Part shown: positions 45,369 through 55,614 of the stretch, one piece after another
Layout of the letters: each line of letters opens with the position of its first letter
Position numbering within the stretch: the first letter of the stretch is position 1
NCBI GenBank assembly: GCA_008729055.1
Contig: SDUX01000004.1
Location: forward strand, 4,852,559 to 4,916,558
Direction of reading: 5' to 3'
Length of the DNA: 64,000 nucleotides
From: Pyropia haitanensis
Taxonomy: Eukaryota > Rhodophyta > Bangiophyceae > Bangiales > Bangiaceae
Notes under the pieces: model-generated
The model's input: the letters and a program-made list of their open reading frames with translations, nothing else
Database searches by the model: none
Told to the model about the DNA's origin: nothing
Translations under genes and position numbers: made by a program

Positions 45369-46244
45369 TGAAGGGGGGGGGAGGGGGGAGTGGAGGAGGC
45401 GGGGCGGGGGGGAGATGGGGGAGAGACGTCGGCGGCGTTCTCTCGACAGGGGGCGGCCCAGAGGTGGAAGGTGCTGAGGAAGTCAGGAGCGGCGCGACAG
45501 GACGTACGCTTGTGTGGCGCGGTCCGCCTCCGCCGCCGTGGCACCGCACCGCGGTGGGGTGTGGCGGCGCTCCACGGACTCCCGTAGCGGCAGATGCCAC
45601 CACACGAACACAGAGCGCGCGGGTGGGGCATGAGCAGAGACAGCGGGGAGGGACACACTGCAGGCAACACAGCCACAGAGCGACAAGAAAGGGGGCGGCG
45701 TGCGGTGCGCACACCAGAGACGACGGCCGGTTCGGCGGACACGCGCGCGGGCTCAAGGCGGGATCCCGTCGCTCCGATTCTTGGACGCCCGCCCGTGACG
45801 CGCCACGTAGCCGCGCGAGCGAGCGCGTCGGTCGGGGGAAATCGTCGTGGCGGCTGGAGGGTGGCTCGTGCCGGCGCCCGCCGCCGTACAAAGAGAGAAC
45901 ACGGGCCGCGCGGGTCCCCGCGGGTGGACAGGGGACCCGCCGCACGTGCCCGCATGGTTCATCAAGAGCCGGGCGGGAAATGGCGGGGGGAGTGGAGCAG
46001 ACAAGAAAAAAAAAAAAAAAAAAAGCTACCGCTTCCACGCACCCGCACGATGAACGCACGACGCCACCGCTACTGCCGTGTAGGGCCGGGAGCTGGTGAA
46101 CGTTCTCCCGCCCTCTCCCCCCGCCGCTGCCACCTCCCCCCGCCGCTGCCACCTCCCCCCGCCGCTGCCACCTCCCCCCGACGACTCCCCCGTAGTCCCC
46201 CGTACTATCCTGTCGGCTGCGCAGTCCAGGCCCCGCCCCGTCCC
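45369..46244. other. Intergenic region between two reverse-strand genes
   Basis: Holds a 19-base A run (46006-46024), about 220-240 nt past the citrate synthase stop and T-rich in that gene's sense, and a 19-bp tandem repeat at 46113-46182. No gene seen. Confidence 0.5.
46113..46182. repeat. 19-bp tandem repeat, about 3.7 copies
   Basis: Units CACCTCCCCCCGCCGCTGC at 46131-46149 and 46150-46168 are identical, flanked by partial copies at 46113-46130 and 46169-46182. It lies in the 3' flank of citrate synthase. Confidence 0.85.
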
Positions 46245-47828
46245 TCACAGCTTGGACAGCACCGCCGGGTTCTTCACCGCTGCGGCGGGCCCTCCCCCCC
46301 CGCCCGCCCCCCGCCGCGCGCCCATCTCCACATACGCCCGCTCCGGCGCACCCACATACCACTGCCGCGGCCGCGCGATGCGGGCCTCCGGGTCGGCGAG
46401 GAACTCGCGCCAGTGCGCCATCCACCCCGCCGCGCGGCCAATCGCAAAGAGCACGGTGTACATGCCCGCGTCGAGGCCGAGCGCCTGGTAGATGACGCCC
46501 GTGTAAAAGTCCACGTTGGGGTACAGCCGCCGCGACGCAAAGTAGTCGTCGGCGAGCGCCGCCTTTTCCAGCGCCACCGCGATGGCGACCAGGCCCGTGC
46601 CGCCACCGCCGCTGTCGCCGCCGCCGGCGCCTTCGCCGACCGCGTCAAACACCTCGTACGCCAGCCGCCGCACCAGCGTCGCCCGCGGGTCGTACTGCCG
46701 GTACACGCGGTGGCCAAAGCCCATCAGCTTGACCTCCCCCCGCTTGACGGTCGCCAAAAAGTCCGGGATGGCCGCCACCCCCCCCGCCGCTGCCAGCCGG
46801 CCGAGCATCCCCAGCACCGCCTCCGTGGCGCCCCCGTGCAACGGCCCGTACAGCGCCGCCGCGCCGCCCGCCACCGCCGTCGTCGCGTCCACCCCCGACG
46901 ACGCCAGCTGCCGCACCGTCGCCGTCGAGCAGTTGAGCTCGTGGTCCGCGTGCAGCAGCAGCAGCGTGTCGAGGGCGCGGACGACCACCGGGTGTGCGAC
47001 CGCCGAGGGGCTCCCCTCCGACGGGCGCTCGAGGAGGTCCAGAAAGAGGCCAGTGTAGGAGAACGGCCGGTCCCCCCAGCCCGCCGCCGTCCCGTGGATG
47101 GCGGGGTCGTACGGGCGGGGCGAGACGGGCGGCCGCCCGCGGGCGTGGCGGTAGATGGCGGCGGCGAGGAGCGGCATCGCGGCCAGCACCCGAAACAGCT
47201 GCGCGTCTTGCGCGGCGGGCGTGTCATACACGCGCGGGCCCGCCAGCGCCGGGTTGGTCTCGGGGTGGACCCCCCCCAGCGCGGCCAGCCCCGTCACGAG
47301 CGCCGACATGGGGTGCACGCCCCGCGGCAGCGCGGCAATCACACCCAGCACGTCGGCCGGCAGGCCCACGGCCGCCGCCGCCGCGACGCGCGACGTAAAC
47401 GCGGCCGCTTGCGGCGGCGTCGGCAGCTCGCCATACGACAGCAGGTAGGCGGCCTCGAGAAAGTGGGACCGCGACGCCAGCTGCTCGATGGGGTACCCCC
47501 GGTAGCGCAAGATGCCGCGGCCACCATCAATGTAGGTGATGGTCGACGTCGCCGACGCGGTGTTGGTGTAGCCGGGGTCATAGACGGTCACGCCCGCGGC
47601 GCCCAGCGCGGACGCGCGGAGCAGGGCGCGGCCGCCGACGCCGCCGTCGGCCGACAGCGCCGCGGCGCGGAGGGCGGCGGCCGCGGCGGGGGGGAGGCGC
47701 GGGGGGGGGGCCGCCAGCGCCGCCGCGGCGGCCGCCGCCGCCGACGGCGCAGCGGGCGCGGGCGGCGGCGCCGCGCCGCCGCCGCGGGGGGGGGGGGGGG
47801 GGGCCGCCGCACTCGTCAGGCGGACCAT
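46245..47828 (-). CDS. Citrate synthase, peroxisomal type (C-terminal SKL)
   Basis: Condenses acetyl-CoA and oxaloacetate to citrate. The first in-frame ATG is 47828 (MVRLTSAAAPPPPP), giving 527 uninterrupted residues; an upstream GTG at 47855 is not used. Conserved sequence includes YTNTASATSTITYIDGGRG with ILRYRGYPIEQLA, and LLLHADHELNCSTATVRQ. Catalytic His is in LYGPLHGGATEAVLGML, the second His in MGFGHRVYRQYDPRATLV, and catalytic Asp in YPNVDFYTGVIYQALGL. The final residues AVLSKL are a canonical PTS1 peroxisomal signal. The N-terminus is Ala/Pro-rich and lacks a clear R-L-x5-H-L PTS2. The enzyme probably serves the glyoxylate cycle or export of peroxisomal acetyl units. Confidence 0.95.
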   Translation of the reverse strand: MVRLTSAAAPPPPPRGGGAAPPPAPAAPSAAAAAAAALAAPPPRLPPAAAAALRAAALSADGGVGGRALLRASALGAAGVTVYDPGYTNTASATSTITYIDGGRGILRYRGYPIEQLASRSHFLEAAYLLSYGELPTPPQAAAFTSRVAAAAAVGLPADVLGVIAALPRGVHPMSALVTGLAALGGVHPETNPALAGPRVYDTPAAQDAQLFRVLAAMPLLAAAIYRHARGRPPVSPRPYDPAIHGTAAGWGDRPFSYTGLFLDLLERPSEGSPSAVAHPVVVRALDTLLLLHADHELNCSTATVRQLASSGVDATTAVAGGAAALYGPLHGGATEAVLGMLGRLAAAGGVAAIPDFLATVKRGEVKLMGFGHRVYRQYDPRATLVRRLAYEVFDAVGEGAGGGDSGGGGTGLVAIAVALEKAALADDYFASRRLYPNVDFYTGVIYQALGLDAGMYTVLFAIGRAAGWMAHWREFLADPEARIARPRQWYVGAPERAYVEMGARRGAGGGGGPAAAVKNPAVLSKL

Positions 47829-49004
47829 GATGGCGGCGGGGAGGGAGCGGCCCACATGCTTTGCGCCGCCACCGGCGCGGCTGCCCGCGCCACGGCCGCA
47901 GCGCGCTGGCTAAAGAGGGCGCCGGGTGGGGGGGGGGGGGGAAGGTGCGGGCGGGAGGGCGGGACAGCACGCGGCGGTGGGGGTCAGCCGTGGCGGCGGC
48001 TGGCGCGCCGGACAGGAAAACCCCGTCCCGACGGACGCTACGGCAGCGCAGACGGCGGCGGCACCGAGAAGAGCGAGCCGAGATGGGAAAATCTGGGATG
48101 TGGAAGGTGGCGACAGGCGGAGCCCGATTGGGAAACTCGATTTCGGCCACTCGCCACGTGTCAGCTGGCATTCAACGCACTTAAAACCAAAATTTAGATG
48201 TTTGGCGGGAAGTACTGAAGCGCGCTCATCCATCGACGTGCATTACAGTACTTTCCGCAACGCACGGGCGCGTGGACCAACCAGCGGCGTGCCGCGGAGA
48301 ATTGGCGCTCTGTCAGCCGGCGCCGACGCGCGGTGCGCGCCTTTTGCGGCGCCCGCCCGATGCGCCCCGCGCGCGGCGGCCGAGCTGGTGGCGCGCGCGG
48401 GCAAAAGCAGGGACCCGCGTCTGGGACCCCTCTGGCGGGGGGTCCGCGGTCGCGGCGGCCCGCGTCGGGACGCGCCGCCGTCGCCGCGGCCGGCCCCCGC
48501 GCGCCGCGCCGCTGCCCCTATGGCTGGCCGCGCCCGGCCCGTGCTACCGCCACCACCACCACCACCACCACCACCACCACCACCATCACTCTTCACTGCC
48601 GCCCCCCACCTTTGCCGCGCCGGTCCGCGTGGCCGCCACCATCGCCGCCCCACCGCCACCATCGCCGCCCGCCTGCCAGCGGCGCCGCGGCGGCGGCGGT
48701 GGCGGCGGCCGCGGGGGGGGCGGGGTGGGTGCGGCACTCGCGGCGGCCACTACCACCAACGCCGTGGCAGAGTGGCGGAGCGTGGCGGCGGGGGAGGGGG
48801 GGCAGCTGAAAACCACCACGGGACGCCCGTGTCTGGCGCCCTTTCCCCCCCCCCCCCTCCTCCCCCCCTCCCCGTGACGCCGTGTCCGACCGCGGCAGCG
48901 GCGGCAACGGTGGCACCGCGCGGCGGTGAGCCGGTTCGCCCGGTGGGGTGCGGTGTCGACGGCGGCGGCGGCGGCGTTGACGGCGGCGGCGGTGGCGGCG
49001 CGCG
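47829..49004. promoter_or_regulatory. Divergent promoter region, citrate synthase / Psf3
   Basis: Includes a short lower-GC stretch at 48175-48260 and a (CAC)n microsatellite at about 48549-48590. No gene seen. Confidence 0.45.
48549..48590. repeat. (CAC)n microsatellite
   Basis: About thirteen CAC triplets with one T interruption near the 3' end, in non-coding DNA upstream of Psf3. Confidence 0.8.
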
Positions 49005-50189
49005 ATGGACGCGGACGAGGACTATTATGACATTGACGCCATCTTGGCCACGTCGGATGTACGTGGCGGCGGGGGGGCGCGCCGCGCCGCGCGGCTGGGT
49101 GGGTGGGGGGGTGCGAGTCGTGGGGGGAGGTCGGCTGCGCTGCCGCCCTGGCGGGTGGGTGTCGCTGGCGCGGCGGCTGCTGCTTCCGGCCGTCCGCGGT
49201 GGCCTGCGCCGTCGTGGCGGCTGGCCGTCGCGGCAGCCTCGCCAGCGTCGGCGAGCGTGCCGCCGCGGGGTGCCTGGCGCAGGCAGGAACTAACGCGCCT
49301 GCGCACTTTGCCATGACCTCTTGTTTCGTTTTTTTTTTTCTGGTGCGTCCCTCTTGTCCCCCCCCCCCCGCTCCTCGCATCTCCATAGCCCATCTTTTGC
49401 GCCTTTAACGTCGACGCCGACGGCCTAGCCTACCTCGACCCCGCATCGGCACTCGCATCATCCATCTCTGGCGACGGCCCGGCAGCACCCCCCCCCCCCC
49501 TCCTCCCCCACTCGACGACGACGACCACGACGACGACGACCACGACGACGACGACGACGGCGGCGGCGGGGCCCCCCTCCCCCCCCCCCCCCCACGTCAC
49601 CGCCACCCTCCCCGCCGGCCTCCGCGTCGCCCTCCCCTACTGGCTCGCCGAGACGCTCGCCGAGCGTGGGCTCGTCACCCTCGAACTCCCCCGCGCCTAC
49701 GACGCGCGGGCGCGCGCGGACCTCGCCGCCGACGCGCCGCACGTGTCGCTCGCCGGCCGCGCGTCGCACTACTACCGGTGGGGTGGCCGGCTGGGCGGCA
49801 CGTTGGACGGGGAGGCGCCGCTGGCGGCGGCGCTCGCCGCCGCCGCCGCCGCCCGCGCGTGGCGGATTGTGGACGCGGCGGCGTACGCGGCGGCGGGGAG
49901 TGTGGCGGCCGCGCGGGGGCGGTCGGGGGGGCTGCTGGCCAAGGCGGCGGCCGCCGCCGCCGCCGGGGGGGGGGGGGGGGGGAGGGGGGACGGCCTCCTC
50001 GCCAAGCTCGACGCCGACGAGCGGGGGCTGTACTTTGCCGCCCGCGCCGCGGCGCTCGCGGCGGCCGAGTGGCGCCGCGGCGCCGCCGCCCGCCGCGTCG
50101 TCGCGCCGGCGGCGGCGGTGCTGGGCAAGCGGCGGGTGGTGGCGGACCCGCCGGGGGGGGACGCCCGGGGGGGGCGCCGCCGGCCATGA
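49005..50189 (+). CDS. GINS complex subunit Psf3
   Basis: Component of the CMG replicative helicase. Exon 1 (49005-49058) encodes MDADEDYYDIDAILATSD. An intron of 330 bp (49059-49388, GTACGT...CCATAG, with a T tract before the acceptor) precedes PIFCAFNVDADGLAYLDP, matching the Psf3 start (Y..ld.ILa....vp..F....g.g.Ld). After a Thr repeat and Pro tract comes TLPAGLRVALPYWLAETL and ERGLVTLELPRAYDARAR, then SHYYRWGGRLGG, aligning with the family's LP.WLA.....V.i.lP..y and yyy.fG segments. The C-terminal part is Ala-rich helical. It is 284 residues against about 200 for homologues, the excess being low-complexity. The frame is continuous from the intron to the stop despite C runs of 13 and 15. 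Confidence 0.83.
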
Positions 50190-50489
50190 GGGTGATGAGC
50201 GTGGGGTGTGGGGTGTGGGGTGTGGGGTGTGGGGTGTGGGGTGGGGTGGGGGGGGGGGGGGGCGCCGGCGCAGCCGCTGGCTGCTAAGCGGTTGGACTCT
50301 GCTGGTCCCCTTGACAACGGGCTGCTTTCTTTTTTTTTTTTTTTTTTTGTCGTTGTGGTGCTGCCGCGTGGCGGCGCCGCGCACGCGGCAGCCTGTTTTC
50401 GTTTTTTTCCACACGGCGCCCAGGGGGTGGCGCTTGCGCCGTGCACGGCGAGCGCCCTGCACAAGGCGTCCCCCCCCCCGCCCCCCACA
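50190..50489. other. Convergent 3' region, Psf3 / HIRA
   Basis: Contains a G-rich heptamer array (50201-50250) and a T run (50330-50348) about 140 nt past the Psf3 stop. Confidence 0.6.
50201..50250 (+). repeat. (TGTGGGG)n heptamer array, potential G-quadruplex
   Basis: About six tandem heptamers of TGTGGGG, running into a long G stretch, start 12 nt after the Psf3 stop codon. G4 spacing allows quadruplex formation on the + strand. It is not a known telomere repeat. Confidence 0.7.
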
Positions 50490-50800
50490 TCATGGTCCAC
50501 CGCCCCACCCAGGCGCTCCGCCCCCCCCCCCCGCCCCCCCCCCCCCTTGTCCTACCCACGCTTCCGGCGGCAGCTCGCGGAGGCTGTCGTGGTAGCCCGC
50601 GACGAGCCGCTGCATGCCCCGGTTGGCCGACACCACCGGCAGCACCGTCGAGCGGAGGAGCGCGACGCCGGCGGCGCCGCCGGCGGCGCCCGCCGCGGCC
50701 GCGTCGACGAGGCCGTCGCACAGCTCGCGGAGGCGCGCCGCCGCGGCGGCCGCGTCGGGGTCCCGCTCGCCGCCGCCGGCGGCGCCCGACGGCACGCCCG

Positions 50801-50831
<31 letters not shown>

Positions 50832-53800
50832 ACCGCCACCGCCGCCGCCACCGCTGACGCCGCCGGCCACGTCGCCCGCGACCGACGCGAGGCGCGCGGC
50901 GTAGCAGGCGAGGTAGTACTTGAGCTCCGCCCCCGACCGCAGCCGCGCGGCGGTCCAGACGAGCGTCTCGAGGTGGCCGAGCGTCTCCACCGCCGCCCGC
51001 CGGCCGTCGGCCTCGGCGGCGAGGGCGGTGAGGGCGGCCGACGCGGCGACGCCACCGCCACCACCGCCACCACCGACGCCGCCGCCGCCGGCCGCCCCAC
51101 CGGCAGACCCGCCGGCCGCTGCTGCCGCCGCCGCCTCGGCCGCCGCGGCGCGCGCCTGCAGCCGGTGGACGAGGCCGCCCGAGCCGGCCGCCGCCGCGGT
51201 CGCCGCGGCAAATGTAAACTCCGAGTAGGTCGCGTCGCCGCCGCCGGCGACGCGGAGCCACGCGGCGAGGCGGCGGTCGTAGAGGAAGGTGGCGCCGTCC
51301 GACAGCGCCAGCAGCGGCTCCCCCGACGGCGTCACGCGGCCGAGCACGATGGAGCGGTACAGCTCGGTGGGGGCACCCCCGCCGCCGCCGCCGTCGCCGC
51401 CGCTGCAGCTGGCCGGCGGGCACACCCGCGCCAGGAGCGCCGCCGCGCAGCGGGTGACGACCAGCCGCAGCGTCCGCACGTCGTAGACTGTGCACTGGCC
51501 GCTGCGGGTGACGAGCAGCAGGTGCCACCGCTCGCCGCGGCGGCCCGTGGTGCGGCCAGCCAGCACCAGGGGGAGGGCGGCAGCGGCCGCCGCCGCGCCA
51601 CCGCCGCCGCCGCCACCGCCGTCTAGGTCATCGTCGTCCGAACTTCCGCCCTCCTCATCCCCCCGCCCCAGGCGGACGACACCGCCCGCCCCCCCCACCC
51701 CCCCCACGACGTCCGCCTCCATGACGTGCGGCGGGCTGTCGAGCGCGAGCGGCGGCGCCAGCCGCCGCCCCCCCCGCCCACTGTACAGGCGCAGCAGCCC
51801 ATCCGCGGTGGCGACGGCGACAAACCGGCCCGCCGCGCCCGCGACGGCCACCACCGGCGTGGCGGCCGGGATAAAGTCCCGCCACGCCACCACCCCGCCG
51901 CGGCTGACAAGGAGCGTCGCCGCCGCGGCGATGGCGTCCGCCGCGGCGGGCGGCACCACCTCCACCAGCGTCGGCGGGGAGCGGCTGTCAATGGCGCGGA
52001 CGAGCGTGGCGCCGGCGGTGGGCGCGCCGGCCACGGCGGGCGCCGCGTCCGCGGTAGCGCCGCCGCCGCCGCCCGCGGGCGGCAGCAGCGGCGTGCGGAG
52101 GCCGCGGATGCTCGCCGCCGCCAACGACACGCCGCCGCCGCCGCGCTCGACCGCCGCCAGCGCGGCGGGCGACAGCGGGCGGGGGAGGGCCACCCGGTGG
52201 AGGGCGTCGAGGGCGGCAGCCGCGTCGGGGGCTGGGGGGAGGCTGCCGGCGATGCCGCCGCCGCCGACGCCGCCGCCATTGGCGGCAGCAGGGGATGCCC
52301 CGTGGCGGGCCGGTGGAGGGGGGTGCGCCGACGCGGCAGCCGCGGCAGCAGCGGGCGGTGGCGGCGCCGGCGTCGGTGGCGGCGCCGGCGTCGGTGGCGG
52401 CGCCGCGGCGGCCGCCCCAAACCCCCGCGAGTGGGTTGTCGAGGTCGCCAGCAGCCCGGCGGCCGGGGGTAGCCCGCCGACCGCCGCGGCACCCGCAGGA
52501 GCGTCCCCCCCCCGCAGCCCGCCCGGCGGCGGCGGCGGTGGCCCGCCTGGCAGCACGCTCGGCAGGGCGCGGCGCGGCGCGGCGCCGGGCGCGGGGACGG
52601 CGGTGGGGATGATGCGGCGCTTGCCGCCCTTACGCACCTCGCGCTGCTGGGAAATGAGCACCACCGGCCGGACCGGCGGGGGGGGCGCCGCGGCGGGTGC
52701 GCCCGCCGCGGAGGGGAGTTGCGCGCCGCCGCCGCCGTCGCCGCCTCCGTCGCCGTCTGGGGCCTTGCGTTTTCGACCGGGGTCTGGCGCGGCGGCGGGC
52801 GGGGCGGGTACCCCCCCCCCCCCGCTCCCCCCCCCTGTGGCGGCGCCGGCGGCTGCTGCCGCGCGAGCGCGTCCTCCATCGCGAGCGTGGTCGTCGACTC
52901 TGGCAGCTGCGCGACGGAGGCGGTCCCCCCAAAGCTCCGCGCGATCGTGCCGAGGATGCGCGCCGCCTGCGGCGGCGGCACGACGGCGCCCAGCTCCCGC
53001 GGCTCAAACTGCATCAGCACAACGCGGCCGTCGGTGGAGGAGGCGGCCATGGTGTACCCGTCGGCGCCCCAGGAGAGGTCCACCAGGTCCGAGTCAAACA
53101 TCTGGGCGAGGGAGAGGAACGGCGTCGCCGCCGACGCCTTCCACAGCGTCGCGCCCCGGTCCTTGGAGCCGAGCGCCAGGCACGTGTAGGACGCGCTGTC
53201 CTTCCAGCCAGACTCCCCTGCCGCGCCCGCGACGGCGCACGCGGTGCCGCCACCATTGGCCGTGGCAGCGGCGGCGGCTGCTCCCCCCGGTGCCGCGCCC
53301 TCCTCCCCCCCCCCCCCCCAGGCGGCGCGGCCAGCGCGGGTGGCGGCTTGCCCAGCGGCACGTACAGGCGCGGCGAGAAGCGCGTCGCGACGACCGGCCC
53401 GCGGTGCCCCACAAAGTCCATCTGGGAGGTGAAGCCCGACGCACGGCTAAACATGGGCGCCACGTGGTTGGGCCGCCGGAACGCGTTGGGCGTCAGCAGC
53501 TGGGACCCGCACGGCGACCAGCAGAGGCGCAGGAAGAAGGACAGGCTGTGCACGTGGTGCACCGCGTCGGCAAACGGCTCGTCCAGCCGCTTCTCCGCCT
53601 TCCAGTCGGCCGTCCGCCACACAATGACGGACCGGTCGTCGCCCTGGGAGGCGATGAACCGGCCGACGGGGTCCCACGCGACGCCCTTGACGAGGCCCGC
53701 GTGGCCGGCGAGCGTCGCCACCCGCCGACCGTCGGCCGCCGACCACACCAGCACCGTGTTGTCAATGGAGGCCGACGCCAGGCGGGCACAGTCGGGTGAC

Positions 53801-54497
53801 CACGCCAGGTCCGTCACGTCGCCCGTGTGGCCGCGGAGCGGCCGGCGGCACCGCCACGACTCGAGGGCGGCGGCGGCGCCAAAGCCCGTCGACGCGCCGG
53901 CCTGGCCGCCGCCGGCGGCGCCACCCCCGCCGCCGCCGCCCCCGCCCCCCATCGCCGATCGGAGGCACTCGTACAGCAGCACCACGCCGTCGTCGCCAGC
54001 GGACGCCAGCAGCGCCCCGTCGGGCGACCACCGCACGCAGTTGACAGCCGCCGAGTGAAAGGACAGAGACGCCAGCAGGGCGCCCTTTGGGGGAACCGTC
54101 CCCTCGTCGCCGCCGCCGCTGCCGCCGCCAGCCCCCTTCCCGTTGGCCGTCGCCGCCCCTCCCCCCCCCCCCCCCCGCCGCCGCCTCCCCCCCGGCCGCC
54201 GCCGCCCACCTCCGCTGGCGTCACCGGCGTCGACTGCTTGAGCACCTCCACGTTCCATATCATGACGCACGCGTCCTGGCCCGCGGTAGCCAGCCGCCGC
54301 ACCGGCCCGTCGCCGGGCTGGAGGTCGATGGAGAAGACGGCGGGCAGCTGCTTGCTGCCGCGGCTGGCGCCGGTGGCGGCCGCCGCGCCGGGCGCTCCAG
54401 GCGTGGCCGCGGCGGCGGCGGCGGCGACGGCCCCTCGGCTGGGCGTCCCGCCAGGGGGGGCCGCATGCCGCAGCCACGAGGGTATGAAGAACCGCAT
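50490..54497 (-). CDS. Histone chaperone HIRA (HIR1/HIR2 homologue)
   Basis: Replication-independent H3/H4 chaperone in the nucleus. ATG 54497 begins MRFFIPSWLRH, the HIRA start. WD40 repeats follow: GDGPVRRLATAGQDACVMIW, SFHSAAVNCVRWSPDGALLA, LRGHTGDVTDLAWSPDCARL, LAGHAGLVKGVAWDPVGRFI, FVGHRGPVVATRFSPRLYVP, CLALGSKDRGATLW and DLVDLSWGADGYTMAA. After a basic GRKRKAPD cluster (likely NLS), VVLISQQREVRKGGKRRIIP matches the B domain that binds ASF1. The C-terminal Hira domain follows (WHLLLVTRSGQCTVYDVRTL, ETLVWTAARLRSGAELKYYL, RLRELCDGLVD), ending near SANRGMQRLVAGYHDSLREL. The frame changes at three C/G runs: 54160-54178, 53305-53320 and 52811-52833. About 1,330 residues. Confidence 0.93.
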
Positions 54498-55614
54498 GGC
54501 AGGGGCGGGAGGAGGGGCGCAGCGGCAGCAACAGGGCGCAAGAGTCGGCACAATGTGGGGGCGTAGAGAGGGGCTGGGGCAGCGGTGGTGGAGTTTCAGC
54601 CCAAAGGTGATGGGGGGGGGGGGGGGGGGGACGTCGACCCCGTATTGCGGCGAGGGAGTGTGGGAGGAGTTTGTCGGCACGCGTCGACCGCGCAACGACC
54701 AAGAGCAGCGTTGCTTGCTAGCGAGGCACCAGAAGGAGCTCCAGCAGATGGGCCGCCGCTCACCGTCGGCGCCGAGTGGCGGCGACGTCGCGTCCGGCCG
54801 CGCAACAAAACGAAGACGTCGACATCTTGCGTCGCGGCGCCAATCGTGCGGGGCGCGCGGTGACAGAGGGCGCGGAGCGCGGCGACGTGGCGTACACGTG
54901 GCAGAGGCCCACGGCACCTGCTGGGTCTGCCGCCGCGTGTGGTTGGGCGCTGTGCGACCGTCACGGCGGTCCTCGGGTTTGGCGGGCCGCGGAGGGGTGA
55001 CGAAGAGAGCCACAGGGTGTCGGTTGTGGTGCAGTGAGTGGACTGTCGCAGACCATTGACGTCTTGGGAGTGTATGTCAAGGTCGATACACGAGAGCTGT
55101 TTGGTATTGGTGGGGGGGAGACGCCGCAGAGACTGAACGCCACAGCAACGGGCGCCCAGTGTCGCGACGCGCCCTGGCAACGCCCCCATGAAAATGGATG
55201 GGGACACAAAAAGACAGGCGGTGAGGAACAGCGCTGATGGGACACGACCGAGAACACCACGCTGCTGTTGCTGTTCGTCCAGGTCCTTTGGCCGGGCAAT
55301 GCGTACGCCGCGAGCAGGGGGACAGCCGCCAAGTCGCGGAGGAGGCGCACAAGGCCAAGGGTGAGAAGAGCGACCGCGGCTCTGCGGATGCATCCGAAAC
55401 GGCTTGCCGCCTCGTACTTTGAATCGACAAAGTAGCACCCGTGATACGAGTCTTCATGAGCGCGCGTGCACATGCTCGGCGACCCAGGACGACTTGGTCA
55501 CGACACCGGCACGTGCTTGGTCGCGTCGCGGCGCGGCGGGCGGCTGGCTCCCACCGCTCTGATCCCCTTTTCCTGCTACACCTGCCCCCCCCTCCCCCCA
55601 CCCTATCCCCCACG
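54498..55614. promoter_or_regulatory. Divergent promoter region, HIRA / IDH
   Basis: Moderate GC, lower than the surroundings from about 54990 to 55470. Pyrimidine-rich leader DNA lies just before 55615. No gene seen. Confidence 0.5.

Noticed and set aside
48549..48590. Regular short repeats as a possible CRISPR-like array
   Set aside because: It is a plain CAC microsatellite without spacers, in a eukaryotic genome.
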